From VFKU01 sp038916785 (GTDB lineage Bacteria > Hydrogenedentota > Hydrogenedentia > Hydrogenedentales > GCA-2746185), in assembly GCA_038916785.1 (NCBI GenBank), contig JBCLBO010000107.1, positions 1-8,799 on the forward strand: DNA of 8,799 nucleotides. The letters are read 5' to 3'. The notes beneath the pieces were generated by a model. It did no database searches. It saw nothing but the letters and a program-made list of their open reading frames with translations, and was not told the DNA's origin. The first letter of the stretch is position 1; each line of letters opens with the position of its first letter. This document shows, one piece after another, positions 1-4,784 of the stretch. A program made the position numbers and the translations under genes.

Positions 1-181
1 CCGCCACTGACTCGTAGCTGAAACTGGCGAGTTCGCCCCCGCTCGTCGAATACCGAAACTCGATCGGATTGCAGCACACCTCGCAGTCCTGAACGAAACT
101 CTGCGAGCGAACCGTCAGATCAAGCTGAACCACACTCGTCCGCCAACAATGCGGACACGTATACTCCTGTTCGGCGAGCAT
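1..181 (-). CDS. CPxCG-motif cysteine-rich zinc protein (partial, C-terminus outside window)
   Basis: The reverse strand from 181 encodes a small protein beginning MLAEQEYTCPHCW, with 60 codons visible before the frame runs off the window. Four cysteines form two knuckles, C9-x2-C12 and C33-x2-C36, with a following C37. The spacing and the FVQDCEVCCNPIEF segment match the small CPxCG cysteine-rich family (Cys_rich_CPXG), usually about 60-70 residues, so only a few residues are probably missing. The family is inferred to bind zinc and has no established function that I know of. Here the glycine of CPxCG is replaced by tryptophan (CPHCW). The ATG lies only 2 nt after the sialidase-like gene's TAG stop, which suggests translational coupling and one transcript. 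There is no strong Shine-Dalgarno sequence, which also fits coupling. Too short for many ORF callers. Family call is confident; role is unknown. Confidence 0.8.
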   Translation of the reverse strand, partial: MLAEQEYTCPHCWRTSVVQLDLTVRSQSFVQDCEVCCNPIEFRYSTSGGELASFSYESVA

Positions 182-183
182 GG

Positions 184-1392
184 CTACTTCGGATCGCCCG
201 CCTTGATCCACTCCTTGTTGAACGCCGCGTATTTGATCGATTTCCCCTTCACCTCACCCGCGCCCGGCTTATCGATGAAGTAGCTGTACGACGCATGAAG
301 CATTCCCTTGTCGTCCTGTGTGATCGACGGATAATGGAAACTCCCCTCGCCGGGCTCGCGCGCCTCAAGATGCCGTTTCCATTTCCACGAACGGCCTTCG
401 TCATCCGAAAGCGCCACCACCAGCGAGTGCCGCCCAGTCGGCAGGTCGTTGTAGATGCACACCCAGTCGCCGTCGCTCACATTCGCCAGCTCCAGCCCCG
501 CGCCGGGATTGGGCAGCTCAGGATGATCGGTCACCTTGCTCCACGTCTCCCCGCGATCGGCCGACTCCGACACGTGCACCTGCTTCGGCGGCGGGCCGTT
601 GTCGCGCATATACGCCACGAGCGTGCCGTCCCTGCGCTGCGCGAAACTCGGCTGAATGTTTCCCCCTCCAACAATCGGCTCGCTGAAATGCCAGTTCGCG
701 CCAAGGTCGTCCGTAATCCCCACCAGCGAAACCGAAAAACCATCGGAATACAACCCCACGAGCAATCGCCCATCGGCAAGGAACTTCGGATGCGCCCGCG
801 TAAACCAACCCAGCCGGCTCGTCAGCTTGTCCGCCGCCTGCTTGTAGTTGCCGTCGGCCCACTTCTGAATCGCCGCCGGCCAAGGCTGCGGCTGACCTAC
901 ATACTCTTCCGTTTTCGCTTTGATCTTGTCCGCGAAGTCGTCCCGCTGCTTGACGTGCATCACTTCCATGTAGTCCCAGTCCGGCGCGCCCTCAGGCTGC
1001 ATGTAGTCGCTCGACACCTTGTACTTCATCAGCGCCGATTCCCACGTGTTCGCCTGAATCGTCGGCCACAGCAACCACAGCCGCTCCCGCGGATCAATGA
1101 TCATCGCGCAGTTCGTATCGGGAAACCCCGGCGTGTCCGCCATCAGGAACGGCGCCGTCCACTTCCCAGTCGCCGCGACCAACCGCGCGCCCCGAATGAG
1201 CACGTCGTCCTCCTGCCGCTCGCCGGACCCATGAAACCAGCACACCAGCTTGTCGCCGTTCGGGCACACCACCACGCACGACCCATGGTTGTGCCAGTCC
1301 TCCAGCGGGAAGATCAGCCCAGATTCATACACAGGCCCCTCAGCAGCCATAGCCAAAGTCGTCAGAAAAACGAGACAAGTTCTGATCAACAT
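184..1392 (-). CDS. Secreted BNR-repeat sialidase-like glycoside hydrolase (exo-alpha-sialidase family)
   Basis: A 402-residue protein. The frame stays open to an ATG at 1557, but I place the start at 1392. There the ATG has a GGAGG at 1404-1400 with 7-nt spacing and opens a signal peptide (MLIR, hydrophobic TCLVFLTTLAMA, likely cleavage after A16 in AMA-A). Three Asp-box motifs fit [S/T]xDxGxxW: T227-W234 (TDDLGANW), S277-W284 (SADRGETW) and S329-W336 (SDDEGRSW). Two further segments, QPSFAQRRDGTLVAYMRD (247-264) and FHYPSITQDDKGMLHASYSY (352-371), are typical of the BNR_2 sialidase-like six-bladed propeller. Family members act outside the cytoplasm and remove terminal sugars, but many BNR_2 proteins are not true sialidases. 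I see no clear RIP motif and cannot assign the arginine triad, so the substrate is open. It heads a pair with the CPxCG gene and lies downstream of the oxidoreductase and DUF1569 genes. Confidence 0.83.
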   Translation of the reverse strand: MLIRTCLVFLTTLAMAAEGPVYESGLIFPLEDWHNHGSCVVVCPNGDKLVCWFHGSGERQEDDVLIRGARLVAATGKWTAPFLMADTPGFPDTNCAMIIDPRERLWLLWPTIQANTWESALMKYKVSSDYMQPEGAPDWDYMEVMHVKQRDDFADKIKAKTEEYVGQPQPWPAAIQKWADGNYKQAADKLTSRLGWFTRAHPKFLADGRLLVGLYSDGFSVSLVGITDDLGANWHFSEPIVGGGNIQPSFAQRRDGTLVAYMRDNGPPPKQVHVSESADRGETWSKVTDHPELPNPGAGLELANVSDGDWVCIYNDLPTGRHSLVVALSDDEGRSWKWKRHLEAREPGEGSFHYPSITQDDKGMLHASYSYFIDKPGAGEVKGKSIKYAAFNKEWIKAGDPK

Positions 1393-1584
1393 GTTTCGGC
1401 CTCCAATATCCGCCAAATTCCAAAAAATACCCGTCGCCCTTGTCCCGCAACCGCACGTTATCCTCGGGATCAGCCAAGCTCCACGGCGATTCTCATCAAT
1501 CCCGTCCGTCCCATTACTCGCATCGCCCCCATCACCGAGTGCAACAAACTCGCACACGTATATAGGAGGTACTGAAGTGGCGCG
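1393..1584 (-). other. Intergenic gap upstream of the sialidase-like gene
   Basis: This 192-nt gap lies between the DUF1569 stop and the sialidase-like start. Besides the GGAGG ribosome site at 1404-1400, I see only a weak promoter-like pair on the minus strand, TTGCGG and TATTTT separated by 15 nt, about 40 nt before the start codon. Neither hexamer is convincing. No hairpin with a T-run was found, so read-through from the oxidoreductase-DUF1569 unit is possible, as is an independent promoter. The plus strand carries an AGGAGG-like stretch near 1564-1569, but it leads only to a nine-codon frame. Confidence 0.4.
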
Positions 1585-2043
1585 CTACACCCCGAATTGC
1601 CGCATGTGATGATGGATGTGGACGCCGTTGAGCTGACTCCACTTTCGCATCGTCAGCCCACCAAGCATCGGATGCACGGCGACCATGTCCGGCGTCTTCT
1701 CGAGCCCCTCGGTGAAACGCTGCATCGCCGAGAGCAGCCCCTTGCGCTCGCCCTCGAAGTCGAAATCCGCCGGCGGGCTCCAGTAGTCCGGCGCCTTGAT
1801 GCGCCCGCCCGGCCACGTGGTCAGGACGCGCGCGATCACGAAATATAGAATGTCGCGGACGATCGGCTTGCTCTCGTCGCGCATCTTCACTTCGCCCAGC
1901 GCAACCTCGTGCGCGTTGCGCAGATGTTTCAGCATCCGTTCGATGCTCATCTTGCCAAACTTGCGCTGCGAGGTGGGTGTGAGTCCCTCGATGCGCCGGG
2001 TGAAGTCCGGCAAGGTCTGTCGCGTGAGAGCAACGGCGGGCAT
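1585..2043 (-). CDS. DUF1569 / DinB-fold protein
   Basis: A 152-residue protein starting MPAVALTRQT. The frame is open upstream to 2100, but the ATG at 2043 has GGAG at 2053-2050 with 6-nt spacing. The longer version would also overlap the oxidoreductase. The C-terminal segment HPMLGGLTMRKWSQLNG followed by H142-I-H-H-H146 and MRQFG is characteristic of DUF1569 in the DinB/YfiT four-helix superfamily. H40 or H45 in an early helix plus the H142-x3-H146 pair could form the usual three-histidine metal site, but this is inferred from the family. DUF1569 proteins have no assigned reaction; related DinB-fold proteins include metal-dependent thiol-transferases. The gene starts 19 nt after the oxidoreductase stop on the same strand, so it is probably co-transcribed. 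No signal peptide is visible, so it should be cytoplasmic. Confidence 0.8.
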   Translation of the reverse strand: MPAVALTRQTLPDFTRRIEGLTPTSQRKFGKMSIERMLKHLRNAHEVALGEVKMRDESKPIVRDILYFVIARVLTTWPGGRIKAPDYWSPPADFDFEGERKGLLSAMQRFTEGLEKTPDMVAVHPMLGGLTMRKWSQLNGVHIHHHMRQFGV

Positions 2044-2062
2044 GGCAATCTCCTCTCGTGGG

Positions 2063-3313
2063 TCAATCGACCATCGGCAACACTTCGCGGCCGCGGCCAT
2101 CCGCGATCGCAGACTTATAGGTCACCAGCGCTTTTTGGATCAGCGGATCGCTGAGGTTTATGGTCCGGCCCATCTCGGCCGACATGTACGCCGCCTGGCA
2201 CAGCTTCGTGATCTCGACGCCGTAGCTCCAATCGGCCAGCGGCGGCCGGCCGGTCTGAAACGCGTCGCGCATGTCCTCAAACTCGTCCACATACCCATAC
2301 AAATCCGCCTCGTTCGGCTCGACCGGCAGCAAGCCGCGCGTGGCGGTGGACTTCTCCAGCGCAATCTCCGCGTCTGCAGTGGCGTCCGCGGCGGCGTCGC
2401 CGATGAAGATATTCACCGGCGTCCGCAGCGTGTCAATCTCGAAGGCGTATCCAGGCCCCATCCCGTCCATGTACAGCCGCATCCCCTGCTTCTCGTACAT
2501 CCACGACACGGTGATCTGCGCCTTCACAATCTGCTTCGTTTCGGGGTTGCGAAAGGTAATCATACCCGTAGCAAAATCCTCCGCGGGTGTTAGCGCGTAG
2601 TCGATCCCCATGCGTTTTTTCAGGTCCTCGCGCCACTTTTTCTGGCCCCACTTGAGCAGCGCGGTCTCCGCCTGCACCGCGATCGGCTCCATGAAAGTCA
2701 GCGGCTTGCCCAGCGGCGTGAGCAGGTGCCACGCGGCCGCGATGCTGTGGCAGCCCATGTCCGAGAGCACGCCGCCGCCCTGCCGCACGGGATCCCAGAA
2801 CCACGGCTCGTGCGGGCCGCCATGCTCTTCGGCTGCGCGGACCAGCGTCATCGGACCCATCGAACGCTGCTGCGGCGCGAGCTGCTCGATCATCCGCTTC
2901 ACGGCCTTCATGTGGATTTGGTTCTCGAAAAATGCCGTCGGCAGGTCCACCGACTTCGCAAGACGCACCAGTTCCTGCGCCTCCTGCACCGTGCGCCCCA
3001 GCGGCTTCTCGCACACGATCCCCTTCAAGCGCGCGCCGGCCTTCACCGCGTCCGCGATCTGGCCCATCATCTCCACGCGCAAATAATTCGGAGCAAAGAG
3101 GCAAACGACGTCGCAGTTCCTGCAAAGCTCCGCGATCGTCTTGTAGGCCTTGCAATCGCCCAACCCGCTCGTGCGCGCGAACTCCGCCAGCGCCCCCGCC
3201 CGATGGGGCGACACGACGCCGACCAAATCCACCCCGCGCACCTGCTTGAGCGCGATGGCGTGAAACTTCGCAATGAAACCAGCCCCGACAAACCCAAGAC
3301 GCAAATGTTCCAT
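2063..3313 (-). CDS. Gfo/Idh/MocA-family NAD(P)-dependent sugar oxidoreductase
   Basis: A 416-residue cytoplasmic protein. The frame extends upstream to 3457, but the ATG at 3313 has a strong GGAGG at 3322-3318 (4-nt spacing) and begins directly with the Rossmann fold, MEHLRLGFVGAGFIAKFHA, with GxGxxA at 10-15. The family signature CEKPLGR lies at 101-107, with K103 the expected catalytic lysine. In the C-terminal alpha/beta domain, GGGVLSDMGCH carries D185 and H189, matching the D-x3-H pair that assists hydride transfer in inositol dehydrogenase-type enzymes. Length is at the upper end for the family. Such enzymes oxidise or reduce hydroxyls on sugars and inositols, or take part in oxidative glycoside cleavage; the substrate cannot be read from sequence. 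It is first in a minus-strand unit with the DUF1569 gene and perhaps the sialidase-like gene, under the promoter at 3352-3380. Confidence 0.9.
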   Translation of the reverse strand: MEHLRLGFVGAGFIAKFHAIALKQVRGVDLVGVVSPHRAGALAEFARTSGLGDCKAYKTIAELCRNCDVVCLFAPNYLRVEMMGQIADAVKAGARLKGIVCEKPLGRTVQEAQELVRLAKSVDLPTAFFENQIHMKAVKRMIEQLAPQQRSMGPMTLVRAAEEHGGPHEPWFWDPVRQGGGVLSDMGCHSIAAAWHLLTPLGKPLTFMEPIAVQAETALLKWGQKKWREDLKKRMGIDYALTPAEDFATGMITFRNPETKQIVKAQITVSWMYEKQGMRLYMDGMGPGYAFEIDTLRTPVNIFIGDAAADATADAEIALEKSTATRGLLPVEPNEADLYGYVDEFEDMRDAFQTGRPPLADWSYGVEITKLCQAAYMSAEMGRTINLSDPLIQKALVTYKSAIADGRGREVLPMVD

Positions 3314-3351
3314 TCTTCCTCCCCGGCGCAAGAGCAGTCGCGCAATCCCAG

Positions 3352-3380
3352 AGTATATCCAAGGGCGACAGCGCGGACAA
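3352..3380 (-). promoter_or_regulatory. Predicted sigma70-type promoter of the oxidoreductase gene
   Basis: On the minus strand, TTGTCC (3380-3375) is separated by exactly 17 nt from TATACT (3357-3352). The -35 matches consensus at 4 of 6 positions and the -10 at 5 of 6. Transcription would begin near 3345, giving a leader of roughly 30 nt that ends in the GGGGAGG ribosome site. This is the best promoter-like pair I found in the window. It assumes a standard housekeeping sigma factor in this lineage. Confidence 0.6.
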
Positions 3381-3422
3381 CGCATACTTCTCAACACTGC
3401 AACGAAACATTCGCGCTGCACA

Positions 3423-3447
3423 GGGAGGGTCGCGCTCCCGCGCGACC
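3423..3447. repeat. GC-rich palindrome with interlocking arms (REP-like)
   Basis: GGTCGCG (3428-3434) and CGCGACC (3441-3447) form a perfect 7-bp inverted repeat around CTCCCG. The adjoining GGGAG (3423-3427) is also complementary to CTCCC (3435-3439). The two hairpins exclude each other, or could interlock as a pseudoknot. The element sits in the divergent gap between the oxidoreductase and merR genes, upstream of the predicted minus-strand promoter. It is therefore probably not in the oxidoreductase transcript and looks more like a dispersed palindromic element or protein-binding site than an attenuator. No second copy was found in this window. Confidence 0.5.
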
Positions 3448-3464
3448 GCACGCACACTCCGCAC

Positions 3465-3493
3465 TTGATGGACGGGACCGCTGGTGTTAACGT
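3465..3493 (+). promoter_or_regulatory. Weak candidate promoter for merR and tRNA-Pro
   Basis: TTGATG (3465-3470), a 17-nt spacer and TAACGT (3488-3493) form a pair with a fair -35 (4 of 6) and a poor -10 (3 of 6). It is placed correctly for the merR-like gene starting at 3532. The call is tentative; MerR-family promoters often have unusual spacing, and another start is possible. Confidence 0.25.
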
Positions 3494-3531
3494 AGCCCAA
3501 AACCTTGAGTTACTCGCGGGAATTCGATACC

Positions 3532-3888
3532 ATGGGCGCTTCCGAAGAGCGGCGGTACGGCATCGCCGACGCTGGCGAACTCGTCGGCGTCGCGCCGCAC
3601 GTGCTACGGCAATGGGAAGAGCGTTTCCCAGATTTCCGGCCCAAGCGAAACCGCTCCGGCCACAGACTCTACGCCGAGCGGGACATCGCGGTCGCCCGGC
3701 GCATCAAGGAGTTGCTCCGCGAAGAAAAACTCACCGGCGACGGCGCATTGAAAGCGCTGGCCCGCGAGCTGCGCGGCGAAGCGCCACCGAAGACGCGGCA
3801 CGACGCCCTAGAAGTGCTAGACCGGATCGACGCTGAACTCCGCTCCATGCTCGACACCTTGGACGGACACGGCGACTCCGCAGACTAA
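3532..3888 (+). CDS. Minimal MerR-family transcriptional regulator
   Basis: A 118-residue protein read from the ATG at 3532. A TTG nine codons earlier (3505) keeps the frame, but it lacks a ribosome site and adds nothing resembling the domain. The N-terminal winged helix-turn-helix is clear: RRYGIADAGELVGVAPHVLR (7-26), then QWEERFP, then the wing RSGHRLYAERDIAVARRIKE (41-60). A short helical tail follows, ending DALEVLDRIDAELRSMLDTL (91-110), a probable dimerisation coiled coil. There are no cysteines and no ligand-binding domain, so metal or redox sensing like MerR, CueR or SoxR is unlikely. Its stop is 18 nt before tRNA-Pro, so the two may share a transcript. A merR-like gene next to tRNA-Pro, downstream of pheST-ihfA, is familiar from Proteobacteria such as Pseudomonas; here pheST and ihfA are not upstream. 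Targets are unknown. Confidence 0.85.
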   Translation: MGASEERRYGIADAGELVGVAPHVLRQWEERFPDFRPKRNRSGHRLYAERDIAVARRIKELLREEKLTGDGALKALARELRGEAPPKTRHDALEVLDRIDAELRSMLDTLDGHGDSAD

Positions 3889-3906
3889 GCCAGACCACCC
3901 AATCGT

Positions 3907-3984
3907 CGGGGCGTAGCGTAGCCCGGTTAGCGCGCTACACTGGGGGTGTAGAGGTCGCGGGTTCAAATCCCGCCGCCCCGACCA
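3907..3984 (+). tRNA. tRNA-Pro (anticodon GGG), CCA encoded
   Basis: A full cloverleaf can be drawn by hand. The acceptor stem is CGGGGCG (3907-3913) with CGCCCCG (3974-3980). The D stem is GCGT with GCGC. The anticodon stem is CTACA (3935-3939) with TGTAG (3947-3951) around loop CTGGGGG, putting GGG at 3942-3944. The variable loop is AGGTC, and the T arm is GCGGG, TTCAAAT, CCCGC (3957-3973). Discriminator A3981 and an encoded CCA (3982-3984) complete it. It decodes CCC and, by wobble, CCU. Five Ts follow at 3985-3989. Its 3' end is partly duplicated at 4250-4270. Confidence 0.97.
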
Positions 3985-3987
3985 TTT
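3967..3987 (+). repeat. Direct repeat copy 1: 3' end of tRNA-Pro (possible attachment site)
   Basis: These 21 bases run from the end of the T loop through the acceptor stem and CCA into the T-run. They match 4250-4270 at 19 of 21 positions, differing at 3974 (C against A) and 3981 (A against G). The 3' end of a tRNA gene is the usual chromosomal target of tyrosine-type integrases, so this copy would be the side that keeps the tRNA intact. Confidence 0.55.
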
Positions 3988-4094
3988 TTCAACTAAATGT
4001 TTGCGTGTGTATTCCGTCCGCTGTGTTTTCGCTGCCGTAGAATGCGACACGTGCGCGTTGATTTTCCGGCCCAGGCAGAATTTACACTCGGACA

Positions 4095-4121
4095 CGGCCG
4101 GTTCCCTTCGGGAGAACGCCG
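4095..4121 (+). other. Stable hairpin with UUCG tetraloop
   Basis: CGGC (4095-4098) pairs with GCCG (4118-4121). Inside a two-base bulge, GTTCCC (4101-4106) pairs with GGAGAAC (4111-4117) leaving one bulged A, and the loop is TTCG closed by C-G, the classic extra-stable tetraloop. No T-run follows, so it is not a standard terminator. It could be part of a small RNA, a processing signal downstream of the tRNA, or chance. Confidence 0.4.
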
Positions 4122-4249
4122 CGTAGCCATCCGTGAAGTCAGGATCTCAAGAACAGCTATGGATCCGTCCCAGCTCGCCGGACTAGGACCCATCTTTTCG
4201 ATGCCGGAAGCGGGTCCGTGACACCTTAGCGTATTATCATTAGCGGTCT

Positions 4250-4270
4250 ATCCCGCAGCCCCGGCCATTT
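4250..4270 (+). repeat. Direct repeat copy 2: partial tRNA-Pro 3' end near sixA
   Basis: Matches 3967-3987 at 19 of 21 positions with the same polarity, 283 nt downstream. The similarity includes CCCGC, most of the acceptor 3' strand, CCA and TTT. A nearby GCGG (4243-4246) could be the remnant of the T-stem 5' strand. I could not extend it into a full cloverleaf, so it is not a second tRNA gene. It is either an attachment-site copy left by an integrative element or a fragment from a tRNA duplication. Confidence 0.55.
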
Positions 4271-4283
4271 GATCTCAGGTCCG

Positions 4284-4784
4284 ATGCGCACACTTCTTCT
4301 CATGCGTCATGCGAAATCCAGCTGGGCCGATGATGCCCTGCCCGATGAGGAGCGTCCGTTGAACGATCGTGGCAAGGCAGCAGCGCTGCGCATGGGAAAA
4401 TTCTTGCGGCACTCCGATCTCGCCCCAGAACTTGTGCTGGTCTCGCCGGCCAAGCGCGCTAGGCAGACGGCGCAACGAGTGATAGATGCCGGCGCGTTCG
4501 ACGCGCCTATCGTTCAACACTCGCGCCTGTATTTCGCCGGCCTGGACGCCTATTTCGACGCGATCGCACTGACGCCAAACACCGTGACGACCCTGCTTGT
4601 CGTCGGACACAATCCCGACCTCGAGACCTTCGTCGCGCGGATTCGCGGAGGTCCGGAGCGAATGCCGACGGCCGCCATCGCCCGGATTTTCGTGGAGACG
4701 GGAGACTGGCGCGCCGCGTGCGACACCGCGGCATGTAAATTGGTCGCCGTATACAGGCCGAAGGACCTGCGCGATCCCGACTAA
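4284..4784 (+). CDS. sixA: SixA-type phosphohistidine phosphatase (histidine phosphatase superfamily)
   Basis: A 166-residue cytoplasmic enzyme. MRTLLLMRHAKSSW carries the RH motif (R8, H9; H9 is the nucleophile that becomes phosphorylated). It is followed by DEERPLNDRG with R30, SPAKRARQT with R58, and LLVVGHNPD with the second catalytic histidine H109. This order, the RHAKS version of the motif and the short length are typical of SixA, which removes phosphate from histidine on phosphotransfer proteins; in other lineages SixA-like proteins may have different small substrates. The ATG at 4284 begins right at the motif. A TTG at 4269 would add five residues but lies inside the tRNA-like repeat. 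The ribosome site is weak (AGGT, 3 nt away). The TAA stop overlaps the TAG of the convergent gene. No histidine kinase lies nearby to suggest a partner. Confidence 0.88.
   Translation: MRTLLLMRHAKSSWADDALPDEERPLNDRGKAAALRMGKFLRHSDLAPELVLVSPAKRARQTAQRVIDAGAFDAPIVQHSRLYFAGLDAYFDAIALTPNTVTTLLVVGHNPDLETFVARIRGGPERMPTAAIARIFVETGDWRAACDTAACKLVAVYRPKDLRDPD

Larger units (their letters stand above)
3985..4283. other. Non-coding stretch between tRNA-Pro and sixA
   Basis: About 300 nt without a convincing gene. By hand count, 3988-4249 is about 55% GC, visibly lower than the flanking genes. It contains the UUCG hairpin at 4095-4121. It also holds a loose inverted repeat, GGACCC (4186-4191) with GGGTCC (4212-4217), and the partial copy of the tRNA 3' end at 4250-4270. 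A -10-like TATTAT at 4232-4237 lacks a matching -35. A 74-codon open frame (3997-4221) has no ribosome site and no recognisable domain, so it is not called. Confidence 0.5.

Noticed and set aside
1393..1557. N-terminal extension of the sialidase-like frame to an ATG at 1557
   Set aside because: It would bury a clear signal peptide behind 55 residues. The ATG at 1392 has a GGAGG at ideal spacing.
295..1575. Long plus-strand open frame (426 codons) opposite the sialidase-like gene
   Set aside because: It is Arg/Pro/His-rich with no recognisable domain and mirrors the minus-strand gene, which has Asp boxes, a signal peptide and a ribosome site.
1564..1608. Plus-strand AGGAGG followed by GTG
   Set aside because: It opens only nine codons before a stop, inside the end of the DUF1569 gene on the other strand; probably chance.
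2044..2100. N-terminal extension of the DUF1569 protein to 2100
   Set aside because: It overlaps the end of the oxidoreductase and lacks a ribosome site; the ATG at 2043 has one.
3314..3457. N-terminal extension of the oxidoreductase to 3457
   Set aside because: It would cover the predicted promoter and its product precedes the Rossmann fold with unrelated sequence. The ATG at 3313 has a strong ribosome site.
2433..3500. Minus-strand 355-codon frame overlapping the oxidoreductase
   Set aside because: It is an Ala/Gly/Arg-rich shadow in another frame with no domain; the real gene shows GxGxxA and EKP motifs.
3817..4095. Minus-strand open frame containing RRDLNPRPLHPQ
   Set aside because: This peptide is the well-known false translation of the antisense of a tRNA-Pro gene. 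The frame lies across the tRNA at 3907-3984 and is not a protein.
4186..4217. Inverted repeat GGACCC / GGGTCC as a terminator or riboswitch before sixA
   Set aside because: Only 6 bp with a 20-nt loop and no T-run; no conserved riboswitch core was recognised. Mentioned only as part of the non-coding stretch.
3997..4221. 74-codon plus-strand frame after tRNA-Pro
   Set aside because: No ribosome site, no recognisable domain, and it spans the UUCG hairpin in the atypical segment.
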